Shown here: one piece after another, positions 32,959 through 39,248 of the stretch | Layout of the letters: the number at the start of each line of letters is the position of its first letter | Numbering within the stretch: the first letter of the stretch is position 1 | DNA from: a candidate division Zixibacteria bacterium 4484_95 | GTDB lineage: Bacteria; Zixibacteria; MSB-5A5; UBA10806; 4484-95 | Assembly (NCBI GenBank): GCA_002085375.1 | Contig: NATP01000032.1 | Span: 1 to 39,248, forward strand | Direction: 5' to 3' | Length of the DNA stretch: 39,248 nt | Program-made: the position numbers and the translations under genes | The notes under the pieces: model-generated | Databases searched by the model: none | What the model was told of the DNA's origin: nothing | Seen by the model: only the letters and a program-made list of their open reading frames with translations

Positions 32959-33840
32959 ATGGATTATTTTGACTGGCTTACTGAATCTAAAAACCGTCTC
33001 ACAAAAAATATTGAACATCTTGCATTGGAAATACAAAACCCCGGTAAGATGAAAATTCGAAGGACCTTGATAGCAGGAGAAACGATGGGAATAATAAATG
33101 CTCTGCAGACAGCCGATTTATCGGCTACCGTTATTGACAAGAATTTAGAAAGATATATTGAACTGATCAACTCCAATATCAAACCACCGGTGCCGGTGAA
33201 GGCTTCTGATGTTATCATCAGGGCAATGTATATAATCAGTGATGGTATTAATTCTTTTGGTGGAAAGTTTGACCGGTCCGACCTTCCAGCCATAGCCAAA
33301 CTTTTCATAGATTCACCCGTTCTGGTGGGACATGACAGAAGTGGTTTACCGGTGGCCAGAAATTTCTGGGCTGAAACTGTGGAGAGAGGTAACAGACTTT
33401 GGGTTAAGAGCTATTTTTACTGGCTGAAACAGGCTGATGGTTCATCCAGATTGAAACTTAATATCGATTCCGGCATTTATAAGGAATGTTCAGTCAGCTT
33501 TACATATAGCCTGCCTGAGTGCTCGGCTTGTGGGGGTGATATTCGTTTTTGCGGACATCTGGTTTCAAAGGATGTTTTTTTCTATTACCGGGGAGTGGAA
33601 AAGATACTTGAGACATCGCTTGTCTATCGTGGTTCAATACCCGGCACCTCGATAACGGACAAGTTATCCATAACGAATAACCAACCGCTATCATTTGCGG
33701 GCAATGACGAATCTGTCGGTGTCTTCACTCTTATGCCGGTCACACACTTATACAATAGTCCGGGTATAATTAAAGATATTAAAGGTTTTAAAGCCCGTAT
33801 CAATTCCCGTGATTTTATGTTTGTTCGAGCGAGGAGATAA
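32959..33840 (+). CDS. Prohead protease-like protein (S78-like)
   Basis: A 293-residue protein in the position of the capsid maturation protease. SPVLVGHDRSGLPVARNFWA has the conserved Gly-His-Asp pattern with the candidate catalytic His, and NIDSGIYKECSVSFTYS has the SVSF-type Ser strand of HK97/S78 prohead proteases. A CSACG...FCGH knot follows, which is a common insertion between core and tail in these proteins. The N-terminal ~120 residues are helical and could serve as a scaffold. No ribosome site is evident at the ATG. Assignment rests on motifs and on the position between terminase and capsid genes. Confidence 0.6.
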   Translation: MDYFDWLTESKNRLTKNIEHLALEIQNPGKMKIRRTLIAGETMGIINALQTADLSATVIDKNLERYIELINSNIKPPVPVKASDVIIRAMYIISDGINSFGGKFDRSDLPAIAKLFIDSPVLVGHDRSGLPVARNFWAETVERGNRLWVKSYFYWLKQADGSSRLKLNIDSGIYKECSVSFTYSLPECSACGGDIRFCGHLVSKDVFFYYRGVEKILETSLVYRGSIPGTSITDKLSITNNQPLSFAGNDESVGVFTLMPVTHLYNSPGIIKDIKGFKARINSRDFMFVRARR

Positions 33841-33844
33841 TCGA

Positions 33845-34132
33845 ATGTGGAAAAGGTATCGAGGTTTTGTAGGAACCATTATAATCGCCATAATGGCCGC
33901 TCTGTCAACCTATTATACGACGATTGCGGGTTTGAAACTGGAGATGGCGGATAAAGCCGAGGAGTCCATTGTTACTAACCTTGATAAAAGGATATCCAAT
34001 CTCGAGGTAAGACTTGCGGAAAATTTTGCTACAAAAGAGGATTTTTACCAATTAAAAGAGGAGTTAATTGTTCGGTTAAGTCGTATTGAAGCCCGGTTAG
34101 ACCGGATACCAAACCAAGGAGATAACCATTGA
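33845..34132 (+). CDS. Small membrane-anchored coiled-coil protein
   Basis: A 95-residue protein with one membrane segment (GTIIIAIMAALSTYYTTIAG) and a heptad-rich cytoplasmic tail (ISNLEVRLAENF, LSRIEARLDRIP). AGGAG lies eight bases ahead of ATG 33845, which is preferred over the earlier in-frame 33809 inside the protease gene. Its stop overlaps the next gene's TTG (TTGA). Similar short anchor plus coiled-coil proteins occur in phage head or lysis regions, but no function can be assigned. Confidence 0.6.
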   Translation: MWKRYRGFVGTIIIAIMAALSTYYTTIAGLKLEMADKAEESIVTNLDKRISNLEVRLAENFATKEDFYQLKEELIVRLSRIEARLDRIPNQGDNH

Positions 34133-34527
34133 ATATTGATGAGCATATTAAAAATCTTAAAGATGCCCAGCAGGCTTTAGAGTCGGCACCTCAAAAGGGG
34201 TTTGTCGACCTTGACCTGATTGGAATCACTTTAAAGCAGGCAAGAGAATTTTTAGAGGAAATCTCGCCCAGATTGAGTCTTGGGATAAAGCTAACTGAGG
34301 ATTTCCGCAAAAGGATCATGGCAAGACTGAGAGTTTTGAAGATGGCTGGAGGAGGCGCTCTGGTTTCCCAGGCGGAGAAAACTGTTAATGCTGATTGCCT
34401 TGATTATGAATTCATGAAATCTATTGAGAAAGATATCGAGGACCAACTTGACAGAATATTTGGCGGTTATATCAGGATGCAAAATTCCGGTCTGAATAAA
34501 AATCAAAAACTTGAGGATTTCCATTAA
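34129..34527 (+). CDS. Hypothetical phage protein, mostly helical
   Basis: A 132-residue charged, helix-rich protein (FLEEISPRLSLGIKLTEDFR, then EKDIEDQLDRIFGGYIR) with no recognised domain. It starts at TTG 34129 overlapping the preceding stop (TTGA), so it depends on coupled translation. It sits between the membrane coiled-coil gene and the decoration-like gene, so an assembly or scaffold role is possible. I do not recognise the family. Confidence 0.55.
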   Translation: MNIDEHIKNLKDAQQALESAPQKGFVDLDLIGITLKQAREFLEEISPRLSLGIKLTEDFRKRIMARLRVLKMAGGGALVSQAEKTVNADCLDYEFMKSIEKDIEDQLDRIFGGYIRMQNSGLNKNQKLEDFH

Positions 34528-34546
34528 CAAAAAAGGAGGAGAATAG

Positions 34547-34969
34547 ATGGCTGTTAGAGACCAAAATTTAGAAACTGCTGGAGCTGTTTTAGCGACATTT
34601 AAAGTTCACCAGACCGGTGGTGAGGATGACCTTACAGATGATGATATCGGTAAGGCTATAAGCATAGTTGGTGATTATGAGGTAGGTTTGGGTTCGGATG
34701 GCGACGTGCTTTTGGGTAAACTTATCGACCTATCACTTACCGATGCTGACAGTGGTAGCCGTGTGGCTACAGTTCAGGTGGGTGGTATAATGACATTGTC
34801 GGTAGCAGCTACAGTTCCTTCGGTGGGTGATAGAGTTGTGGTCAATGGTTCGGGGGCGGTCAAGCAGGCTCCGGCTCTGGCGGGAAATGACCCTGCTGGC
34901 GGCAATGTTGCCCGGGGTACTGTAATCGATGTTAACGGCACAAGTGAAGTTACACTTATACTCAATTAG
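34547..34969 (+). CDS. Capsid decoration-like protein
   Basis: A 140-residue beta-rich, Gly/Val-rich protein (AVLATFKVHQTGGEDDLTDD; DRVVVNGSGAVKQAP; GTVIDVNGTSEVTLIL). It has the look of head decoration or DUF2190-like proteins, which typically lie just before the major capsid gene as here. A very strong ribosome site (AAGGAGG) precedes the ATG, fitting a product needed in hundreds of copies. It lacks Cys and Trp. The assignment is from composition and position, not from a motif. Confidence 0.6.
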   Translation: MAVRDQNLETAGAVLATFKVHQTGGEDDLTDDDIGKAISIVGDYEVGLGSDGDVLLGKLIDLSLTDADSGSRVATVQVGGIMTLSVAATVPSVGDRVVVNGSGAVKQAPALAGNDPAGGNVARGTVIDVNGTSEVTLILN

Positions 34970-34978
34970 GAGATGAAC

Positions 34979-36082
34979 ATGAATTACAACGATACAGATA
35001 CATTTTTAAAAAAGATTAGGCCTCAAACGTTAACTGATGAGGTGTTGAGCGGGCCTGTCGATTTTTCCCAGACGGCAAAGATTAAAGTCGATAAAGACCT
35101 TTACCTTGAGGCTCAAAAGAGGGGGCTGTCTCTTTCGGAGTTGCTGGAGCTTCCCGAGTATGACTCCTCACCGGCAGGTTCACCACTTGATGCTTTCGAG
35201 CGCCAGCTGGCTTACCATGGTTTAAGGACTGCTGGCAAAAGTCCGGTAACTGTTGAAATGTTTTACCAGACTGCACCGGCTTTATTACCGGAGTTCATGA
35301 TGCGGGAGATTAGACGTGGTCAGAATATGCGCCCGGAGCTTAAGCGCTTGATAGCCTCCACATCAGGAGTTAATACCTCTCGTTACACGCCATTCCATAT
35401 AGATACAAGCGCCACCGATAGCAATCTATCTTTACGTCCGGTAGGAGAGGCAGCCGAGGTTCCGGCTATCCTTGTCACCGACCAGGCAAATACAATTGTC
35501 ATTCCAGATTACGGTTTAACACTCAAGGTTACTTACAGAGCCTTGCGATACCGGACGATGGCACAGTTCAAAGTGCTTCTGTGGTACATCGGTTACCGTC
35601 TGGCCTCGGATAAGGTTGCCTTAGCTGTTAATACTATAATTAACGGCGATGGTAACGATAACGCTGCTACTGTGTTTAATACCGATGTTTCAGGTTCGCT
35701 TGATTACGATGATATGGTCCAGTTCTTCAACGAGTTTTTCCCTTATCGGCCAAATGTGATGGTTTGCCATAAGGATGTTATTCATACCATTTTGAATATC
35801 TCAGAATTTAAAGACCCGATGATTGGTTTTAAGTTTCAAACGTCCGGTGAAATAACCTCGCCGTTAGGAGCTACGCTCGTGAGGTGTGATGAGGTGCCGT
35901 CGGATTATGTGGTGGGATTGGATTACCGGTTTGCTCTTGAAGAAGTATTTTCCCAGCCCTTAACTGTGGAATACGACAAGGTCATAGAGCAGAAACTGGA
36001 GGAAGCTGTTATCTCTGAATCGGTGGCTTACGCTAAGATAATAAAAGATGCTTCATTGGTGTTGGATATAACTTGGAGCTAA
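34979..36082 (+). CDS. Major capsid protein, HK97-type
   Basis: A 367-residue protein. The N-terminal ~100 residues are partly helical and charged, as in the delta/N-arm region. Later segments (SLDYDDMVQFFNEFFPYRPN, VMVCHKDVIHTILNIS, PLGATLVRCDEVPSDYVVGL) have the P-domain/A-domain look of HK97-fold capsids, which end with a strand-rich closing part. ATG 34979 is chosen over 34973 because TTAGGAG is then six bases away; at 34973 there is no spacing. Being after a decoration-like gene supports the call. No chymotrypsin-like cleavage site was identified for the protease. Confidence 0.72.
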   Translation: MNYNDTDTFLKKIRPQTLTDEVLSGPVDFSQTAKIKVDKDLYLEAQKRGLSLSELLELPEYDSSPAGSPLDAFERQLAYHGLRTAGKSPVTVEMFYQTAPALLPEFMMREIRRGQNMRPELKRLIASTSGVNTSRYTPFHIDTSATDSNLSLRPVGEAAEVPAILVTDQANTIVIPDYGLTLKVTYRALRYRTMAQFKVLLWYIGYRLASDKVALAVNTIINGDGNDNAATVFNTDVSGSLDYDDMVQFFNEFFPYRPNVMVCHKDVIHTILNISEFKDPMIGFKFQTSGEITSPLGATLVRCDEVPSDYVVGLDYRFALEEVFSQPLTVEYDKVIEQKLEEAVISESVAYAKIIKDASLVLDITWS

Positions 36083-36107
36083 GGGGAAGTTGGGGTAAGC
36101 CGTTTGA

Positions 36108-37589
36108 ATGGTCTTAAGACTATATCCGGTTTACCCTTTTATAAAAACTATGCATAAACTTTTAAATACATCAACGGCCAATATACCGACTGGCGTTTCT
36201 CCCCAGCGGAAATTGTTCAGATTGAAATATGGTATATATGCCGGCAGACTTGTTTGTCTTTACGGAGAATCGCCGGGTGGAATTACGCTGGCCTGGTCAG
36301 ATCCCCCATATAGGTCATGGTCAAGCAATGTCGATTTAATCGAGGATTCGGCGGATTACCCTTTTTCTGCATGTATCGATGGTAACGGTAATCTTTATAT
36401 CGTTTACGTTCAACAAACATCCCTTGATTTAATTTTTATAAAGCTTGTGTTTAATGCCGGGGCCTGGAGTATTGGTGAACCTGTGACGATTTTAAACGTT
36501 GGTTCGGTTTATTATCCTTCTATAACTAGAAGCGCCGATGGTAAATTATGGTGTGCATACGCATATTATGATTCTGGCAGTGATGAATATTATGTCAGGG
36601 TCAAATCATCGGCTGATGGTGGTCTTACCTGGGGAAGCGGTCCTTCTGATACCGGAACCCAGCTTTCTGGTTCCTCGTTGGATATGCCCTATGTTAATTT
36701 GAGTTTTATGGGCAATAACCTGTATGCGGTCTATAGCCAGGGGAGATCGGATTTGTATTATCGCAAATACGACGGTTTGGAAGAGCAGTGGGAATCAGCG
36801 GTGCTTGTATTGTCCTCCAATTATATCGATTCTGATTTTGATTGTGCAGTTTCGGACGATTTGAGGCTGGGTATCACAATGAGCTCTTCGGGGTCGGCCA
36901 AGCTATATTTTCGAGAGTTAGATGGGGTAACGATGTCCGGATTGCAGGAGGTCGCCTTGTATAAAACAAGAGCGCCACAAATAGTATATAATGAAAACAA
37001 GCCTCTTATATTCTATGCCAGAGATGTCGGTAACAGTATATACTTTCCTTGTTATGCTTACAAGGACAACGGTAATTTTATCACCAATGAACTTATCGCT
37101 GGTGTTGGCTTTTTCGACAAGGTTTTTGTTTATGATGATTCAGCCCAGACGAAATTCGAGGATAAAACTCAGGAGGCTTCAAACACTCAGGAGGCCGATA
37201 TATACCATTCATCCTCAAATACCTTAATAGAGATGACTGGGGATTGTCTGTATATTGGCATGGAGGAAAAATATTTCTGTGTGGCGATAATTTTATCTAC
37301 CATTGGAAGCGGTGGTATTGTTGTATGGGAATATTACGATGGAGACAGCTGGGTATCGTTTTCTCCACAATCGGGAGATTACAATTTCGACTTAAACAGC
37401 AAGATTGTCTTTCTCTGGAATGACCTCGAATCGGTTCCTGAAAGCTGGCAGAGTAACACTGTTAACTCTGAATATATGTTCTGGATAAGAATAAGGGTTG
37501 TGAGTCCTTTTGTTACCGCACCGGTTGGTAGCCAGATAATCGCCTCGCCAAAAACAAATCATCTGGCTCTATCAAGGGAGGCACAATGA
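36108..37589 (+). CDS. Phage structural protein with Asp-box beta-propeller
   Basis: A 493-residue beta-rich protein. The N-terminal ~300 residues contain propeller-like blades with a BNR/Asp-box motif, SSADGGLTWGS. SADGKLWCAY and SFMGNNLYAVYSQGRSDLY are further strand pairs of this type. The second half (YYDGDSWVSFSPQSGDY) looks like a carbohydrate- or surface-binding domain. A tail fibre or surface-exposed adhesin is plausible; sialidase activity is unproven because no catalytic residues can be placed. The start is uncertain: ATG 36108 and 36150 are both possible, with no good ribosome site. Its stop overlaps the next gene's start (ATGA). Confidence 0.6.
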   Translation: MVLRLYPVYPFIKTMHKLLNTSTANIPTGVSPQRKLFRLKYGIYAGRLVCLYGESPGGITLAWSDPPYRSWSSNVDLIEDSADYPFSACIDGNGNLYIVYVQQTSLDLIFIKLVFNAGAWSIGEPVTILNVGSVYYPSITRSADGKLWCAYAYYDSGSDEYYVRVKSSADGGLTWGSGPSDTGTQLSGSSLDMPYVNLSFMGNNLYAVYSQGRSDLYYRKYDGLEEQWESAVLVLSSNYIDSDFDCAVSDDLRLGITMSSSGSAKLYFRELDGVTMSGLQEVALYKTRAPQIVYNENKPLIFYARDVGNSIYFPCYAYKDNGNFITNELIAGVGFFDKVFVYDDSAQTKFEDKTQEASNTQEADIYHSSSNTLIEMTGDCLYIGMEEKYFCVAIILSTIGSGGIVVWEYYDGDSWVSFSPQSGDYNFDLNSKIVFLWNDLESVPESWQSNTVNSEYMFWIRIRVVSPFVTAPVGSQIIASPKTNHLALSREAQ

Positions 37590-37963
37590 ACCTGACGTTG
37601 GATTACCTTAAGAGCAACCGCAAATGGCTTGTGCCAAACCTAATTGTCTGGGGAAGTATATACTCATTTGATGCTTTTCTTATGATGGTTGAGGAAAACT
37701 CCTCAAAGAGAGTGGTTTTTTCATATAGTGTTATAGGGGGTAAAGATCAAGTAATAAGTTTTGATGAACTTTGTGATTTCAATGGTAATGCTCTGCCATC
37801 GGAAATCGTCAATCCGGTTGTTATAATAATACCCCGGGACGGTTCACGTTGTTTTTTGGTTGGCCGTCCCTCAAACACCAGTTTTAAGATTGCTTGTGAT
37901 AGAAGTTCATTTATTGGACAGGGGCTGGTTGATCTTTTGATAATGGAGGTGGACCTGCCATGA
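37586..37963 (+). CDS. Hypothetical phage protein
   Basis: A 125-residue protein of mixed alpha/beta character (VWGSIYSFDAFLMMVEENS; VIIIPRDGSRCFLVGRPSNT) and no recognised domain. It overlaps both neighbours by ATGA, so it belongs to the head-tail gene run. It may be an adaptor or completion protein by position. Confidence 0.6.
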   Translation: MNLTLDYLKSNRKWLVPNLIVWGSIYSFDAFLMMVEENSSKRVVFSYSVIGGKDQVISFDELCDFNGNALPSEIVNPVVIIIPRDGSRCFLVGRPSNTSFKIACDRSSFIGQGLVDLLIMEVDLP

Positions 37964-38772
37964 GTTTTACAACAGTTGAAATTGTTAAAAAGCATATCCT
38001 GGAAAAACATGTTGGTGTCCAGCAGGTAGAATCAGAATCGGTCAGGATAGTTGCTGATTCATCTGTTAATCTCAGATATCCACCGGTTTATTCAGGTTCT
38101 GAGAAAGTGAAAGCGAAGCAGCAGAATAAACCTGATTACCAAACAGTTGATTTCTCCGGTTCCGATGAAGTCGGACTTAATAAAGAGGAGCTTATTAAAG
38201 ACACGGTTGTAGTAGCCTCTGACAGCTCGCTGGGAGAGATCTTTAGGGAAAATGTAGATTACATTGTCGATTATGATGAGGGTATTCTTACCCGCTTGAG
38301 CTCGGGCGAGATTGCACCGGGAGCAACAGTATCGGTTTGGTATATTCCATTTAGGATTTATACACGTGGGCAGGATTATAAGATCAACTATAACAGGGGT
38401 GAAATTACCAGGCTAAGTGCCGGTGATATCAAATCCGGCCAGTGGGTTTATGTCGATTATGTTTCTGAATATGCTTTTATCGATGATGAAATAATTACTA
38501 ATGCCATAAACGAGGCCAATGAGATGGTTTCGAATTTCATTGATTCTGTTTATGCCTCCTCCTCGGATAAATCGCTTGTGGTGGCCGAAACTTATCTGGC
38601 GGTTTCCATCATCTGTCGGATTAAAGCACTGGAGGCTGTCTCGACTGGCTTGAAAGATACCATCAGTTCATCATGGTCGAGCCTGTCGGACAAGTACAAA
38701 AAGGATGCCTACATTTTATTAGAGAAATTCGCCGGATCGCTTGGGGGTTTTACACCACCAAAGAAAGCCTGA
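37960..38772 (+). CDS. Phage connector-like protein with internal duplicated segment
   Basis: A 270-residue protein. Two tandem ~30-residue units, NVDYIVDYDEGILTRLSSGE and GQDYKINYNRGEITRLSAGD, share the pattern DY-x-I/N-x-Y-x-x-G-x-I/L-T-R-L-S-x-G-E/D-I and are followed by similar beta strands. The C-terminal ~90 residues are helical (ITNAINEANEMVSNFIDSVY, ... CRIKALEAV), as in gp6-like head-tail connectors. The duplicated part resembles Ig-like or carbohydrate-binding loops found in phage tail proteins. Its ATG overlaps the previous stop (ATGA). Confidence 0.55.
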   Translation: MSFTTVEIVKKHILEKHVGVQQVESESVRIVADSSVNLRYPPVYSGSEKVKAKQQNKPDYQTVDFSGSDEVGLNKEELIKDTVVVASDSSLGEIFRENVDYIVDYDEGILTRLSSGEIAPGATVSVWYIPFRIYTRGQDYKINYNRGEITRLSAGDIKSGQWVYVDYVSEYAFIDDEIITNAINEANEMVSNFIDSVYASSSDKSLVVAETYLAVSIICRIKALEAVSTGLKDTISSSWSSLSDKYKKDAYILLEKFAGSLGGFTPPKKA

Positions 38773-38837
38773 TTATTTGATACCCTGTTGTATAAGAGAA
38801 TTCTAAATGTACTGTGGGGCTATTAATGAGGATAGGT

Positions 38838-39248
38838 ATGAGAAAATTACTAATAGTATTTGCAATCGCCGTTAATATTATAACTATATATGAGTTTGCC
38901 CAGGCGGATTCCGTTGGCCCTAACAGCCCGTCATCGGCATCAGATGAGGGCGATTGGCAAAGCCCTTGGAATGTTCGTTACTCCGATAACTCAAGGGCAA
39001 GTTTCAACGCTACCAGCCAAGATAAATTAAGGGCGTATAATTTCAGCTTCTCTATTACCGATGGTTCAACCATTGACGGCATAAAGGTCGAGGTCGAGGG
39101 CTATGCGGTGGATGTCCACTATAAAAGAATTAACGTTGGATTATCTAAGAGTGGTTACACGCTTGAGGGCTCTTCTAAATATGTAGATTTGTCTTGTTGC
39201 GATTATAAAAAAGAATGTTATGTATCCGCAGGTGGCAGTTCTGCCTTG
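38838..39248 (+). CDS. Exported protein, phage-associated, cut by the window end
   Basis: At least 137 residues, open to the edge. An N-terminal signal peptide (MRKLLIVFAIAVNIITIYEF, then AQAD) is followed by GPNSPSSASDEGDWQSPWN, DNSRASFNATSQDKLRAYNF, and ITDGSTIDGIKVEVEGYAVD. This resembles beta-sandwich domains of phage or metagenomic surface proteins ('TIDGI-VEIE' type). A signal peptide is unusual for a phage structural protein, so it may be a cell-surface moron or the first chromosomal gene after the phage block. ATG 38838 is preferred over 38826 because GAGG lies six bases upstream. Confidence 0.55.
   Translation, partial: MRKLLIVFAIAVNIITIYEFAQADSVGPNSPSSASDEGDWQSPWNVRYSDNSRASFNATSQDKLRAYNFSFSITDGSTIDGIKVEVEGYAVDVHYKRINVGLSKSGYTLEGSSKYVDLSCCDYKKECYVSAGGSSAL

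Noticed and set aside
1-39248. CRISPR array, tRNA or rRNA genes
   Set aside because: No regularly spaced direct repeats and no recognisable tRNA cloverleaf or rRNA segment were seen by eye; a covariance search was not possible.

Overview
The window is a bacterial chromosomal segment, moderately A+T-rich, with tightly packed genes that often overlap as ATGA or TAATG. Several genes point to a Gram-negative lineage near the FCB group or a candidate phylum such as Zixibacteria. These are a secreted MXAN_6640-like metalloprotease with a FlgD/T9SS-like C-terminal domain, a TonB-receptor-like barrel beside an ECF S component, WG-repeat and PQQ-repeat lipoproteins, and an FmdE-like protein. The phylum is an inference from gene content; no rRNA or tRNA gene was recognised.

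Layout. (1) 1-5930, plus strand: the 3' end of a cyclodeaminase gene, a PHP phosphoesterase, a secreted zinc protease, an ECF S component and an outer-membrane receptor form one overlapping gene chain. A retropepsin-like protease with a small partner lies convergent to it (5931-6526). (2) 6668-8784: an UMF1-type MFS transporter and a second PHP gene that is broken (internal loss plus frameshift). (3) 9021-10815, minus: the NAD salvage pair pncB-pncA. (4) 10865-16435, plus: an arsenic/metalloid operon of arsR, a COG0701 permease, two small CxxC thioredoxin-like proteins, arsF, arsG, a truncated acr3, an FmdE-like gene missing its start, and a TauE/SafE-type permease. It diverges from pncB through back-to-back promoters 14 bp apart. 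(5) 16436-24903: small and accessory genes. These include a WG-repeat lipoprotein, a PH-like protein, a sigma-4/zinc-finger protein with a ribbon-helix-helix partner, a cold-shock protein, an MFS transporter, an ATP-grasp/LMW-phosphatase fusion, a polysaccharide deacetylase, a frameshifted secreted protein and an XRE regulator. (6) 24962-27887: a strong promoter drives a 14-codon leader ORF, a Cys-rich zinc protein and a Ski2-like helicase ending in an OmpR-like winged helix. The helicase 3' end overlaps a PQQ-repeat lipoprotein gene antisense. (7) 29316 to the end: a tailed-phage head module in the order portal, small-terminase-like, large terminase, S78-like protease, small proteins, decoration-like protein, HK97-type capsid, Asp-box protein, connector-like protein and a secreted protein cut by the window edge. 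No integrase, repressor or lysis gene is visible.

The most notable signals are: the helicase/Cys-rich/leader-peptide operon; a CxxC...HxxxH module shared by the phage small-terminase-like protein and a sigma-4-like protein 11 kb away; three promoters placed so that the mRNA would start at or within about 6 nt of the start codon; and three damaged loci (PHP, acr3/fmdE, the secreted protein at 24 kb).
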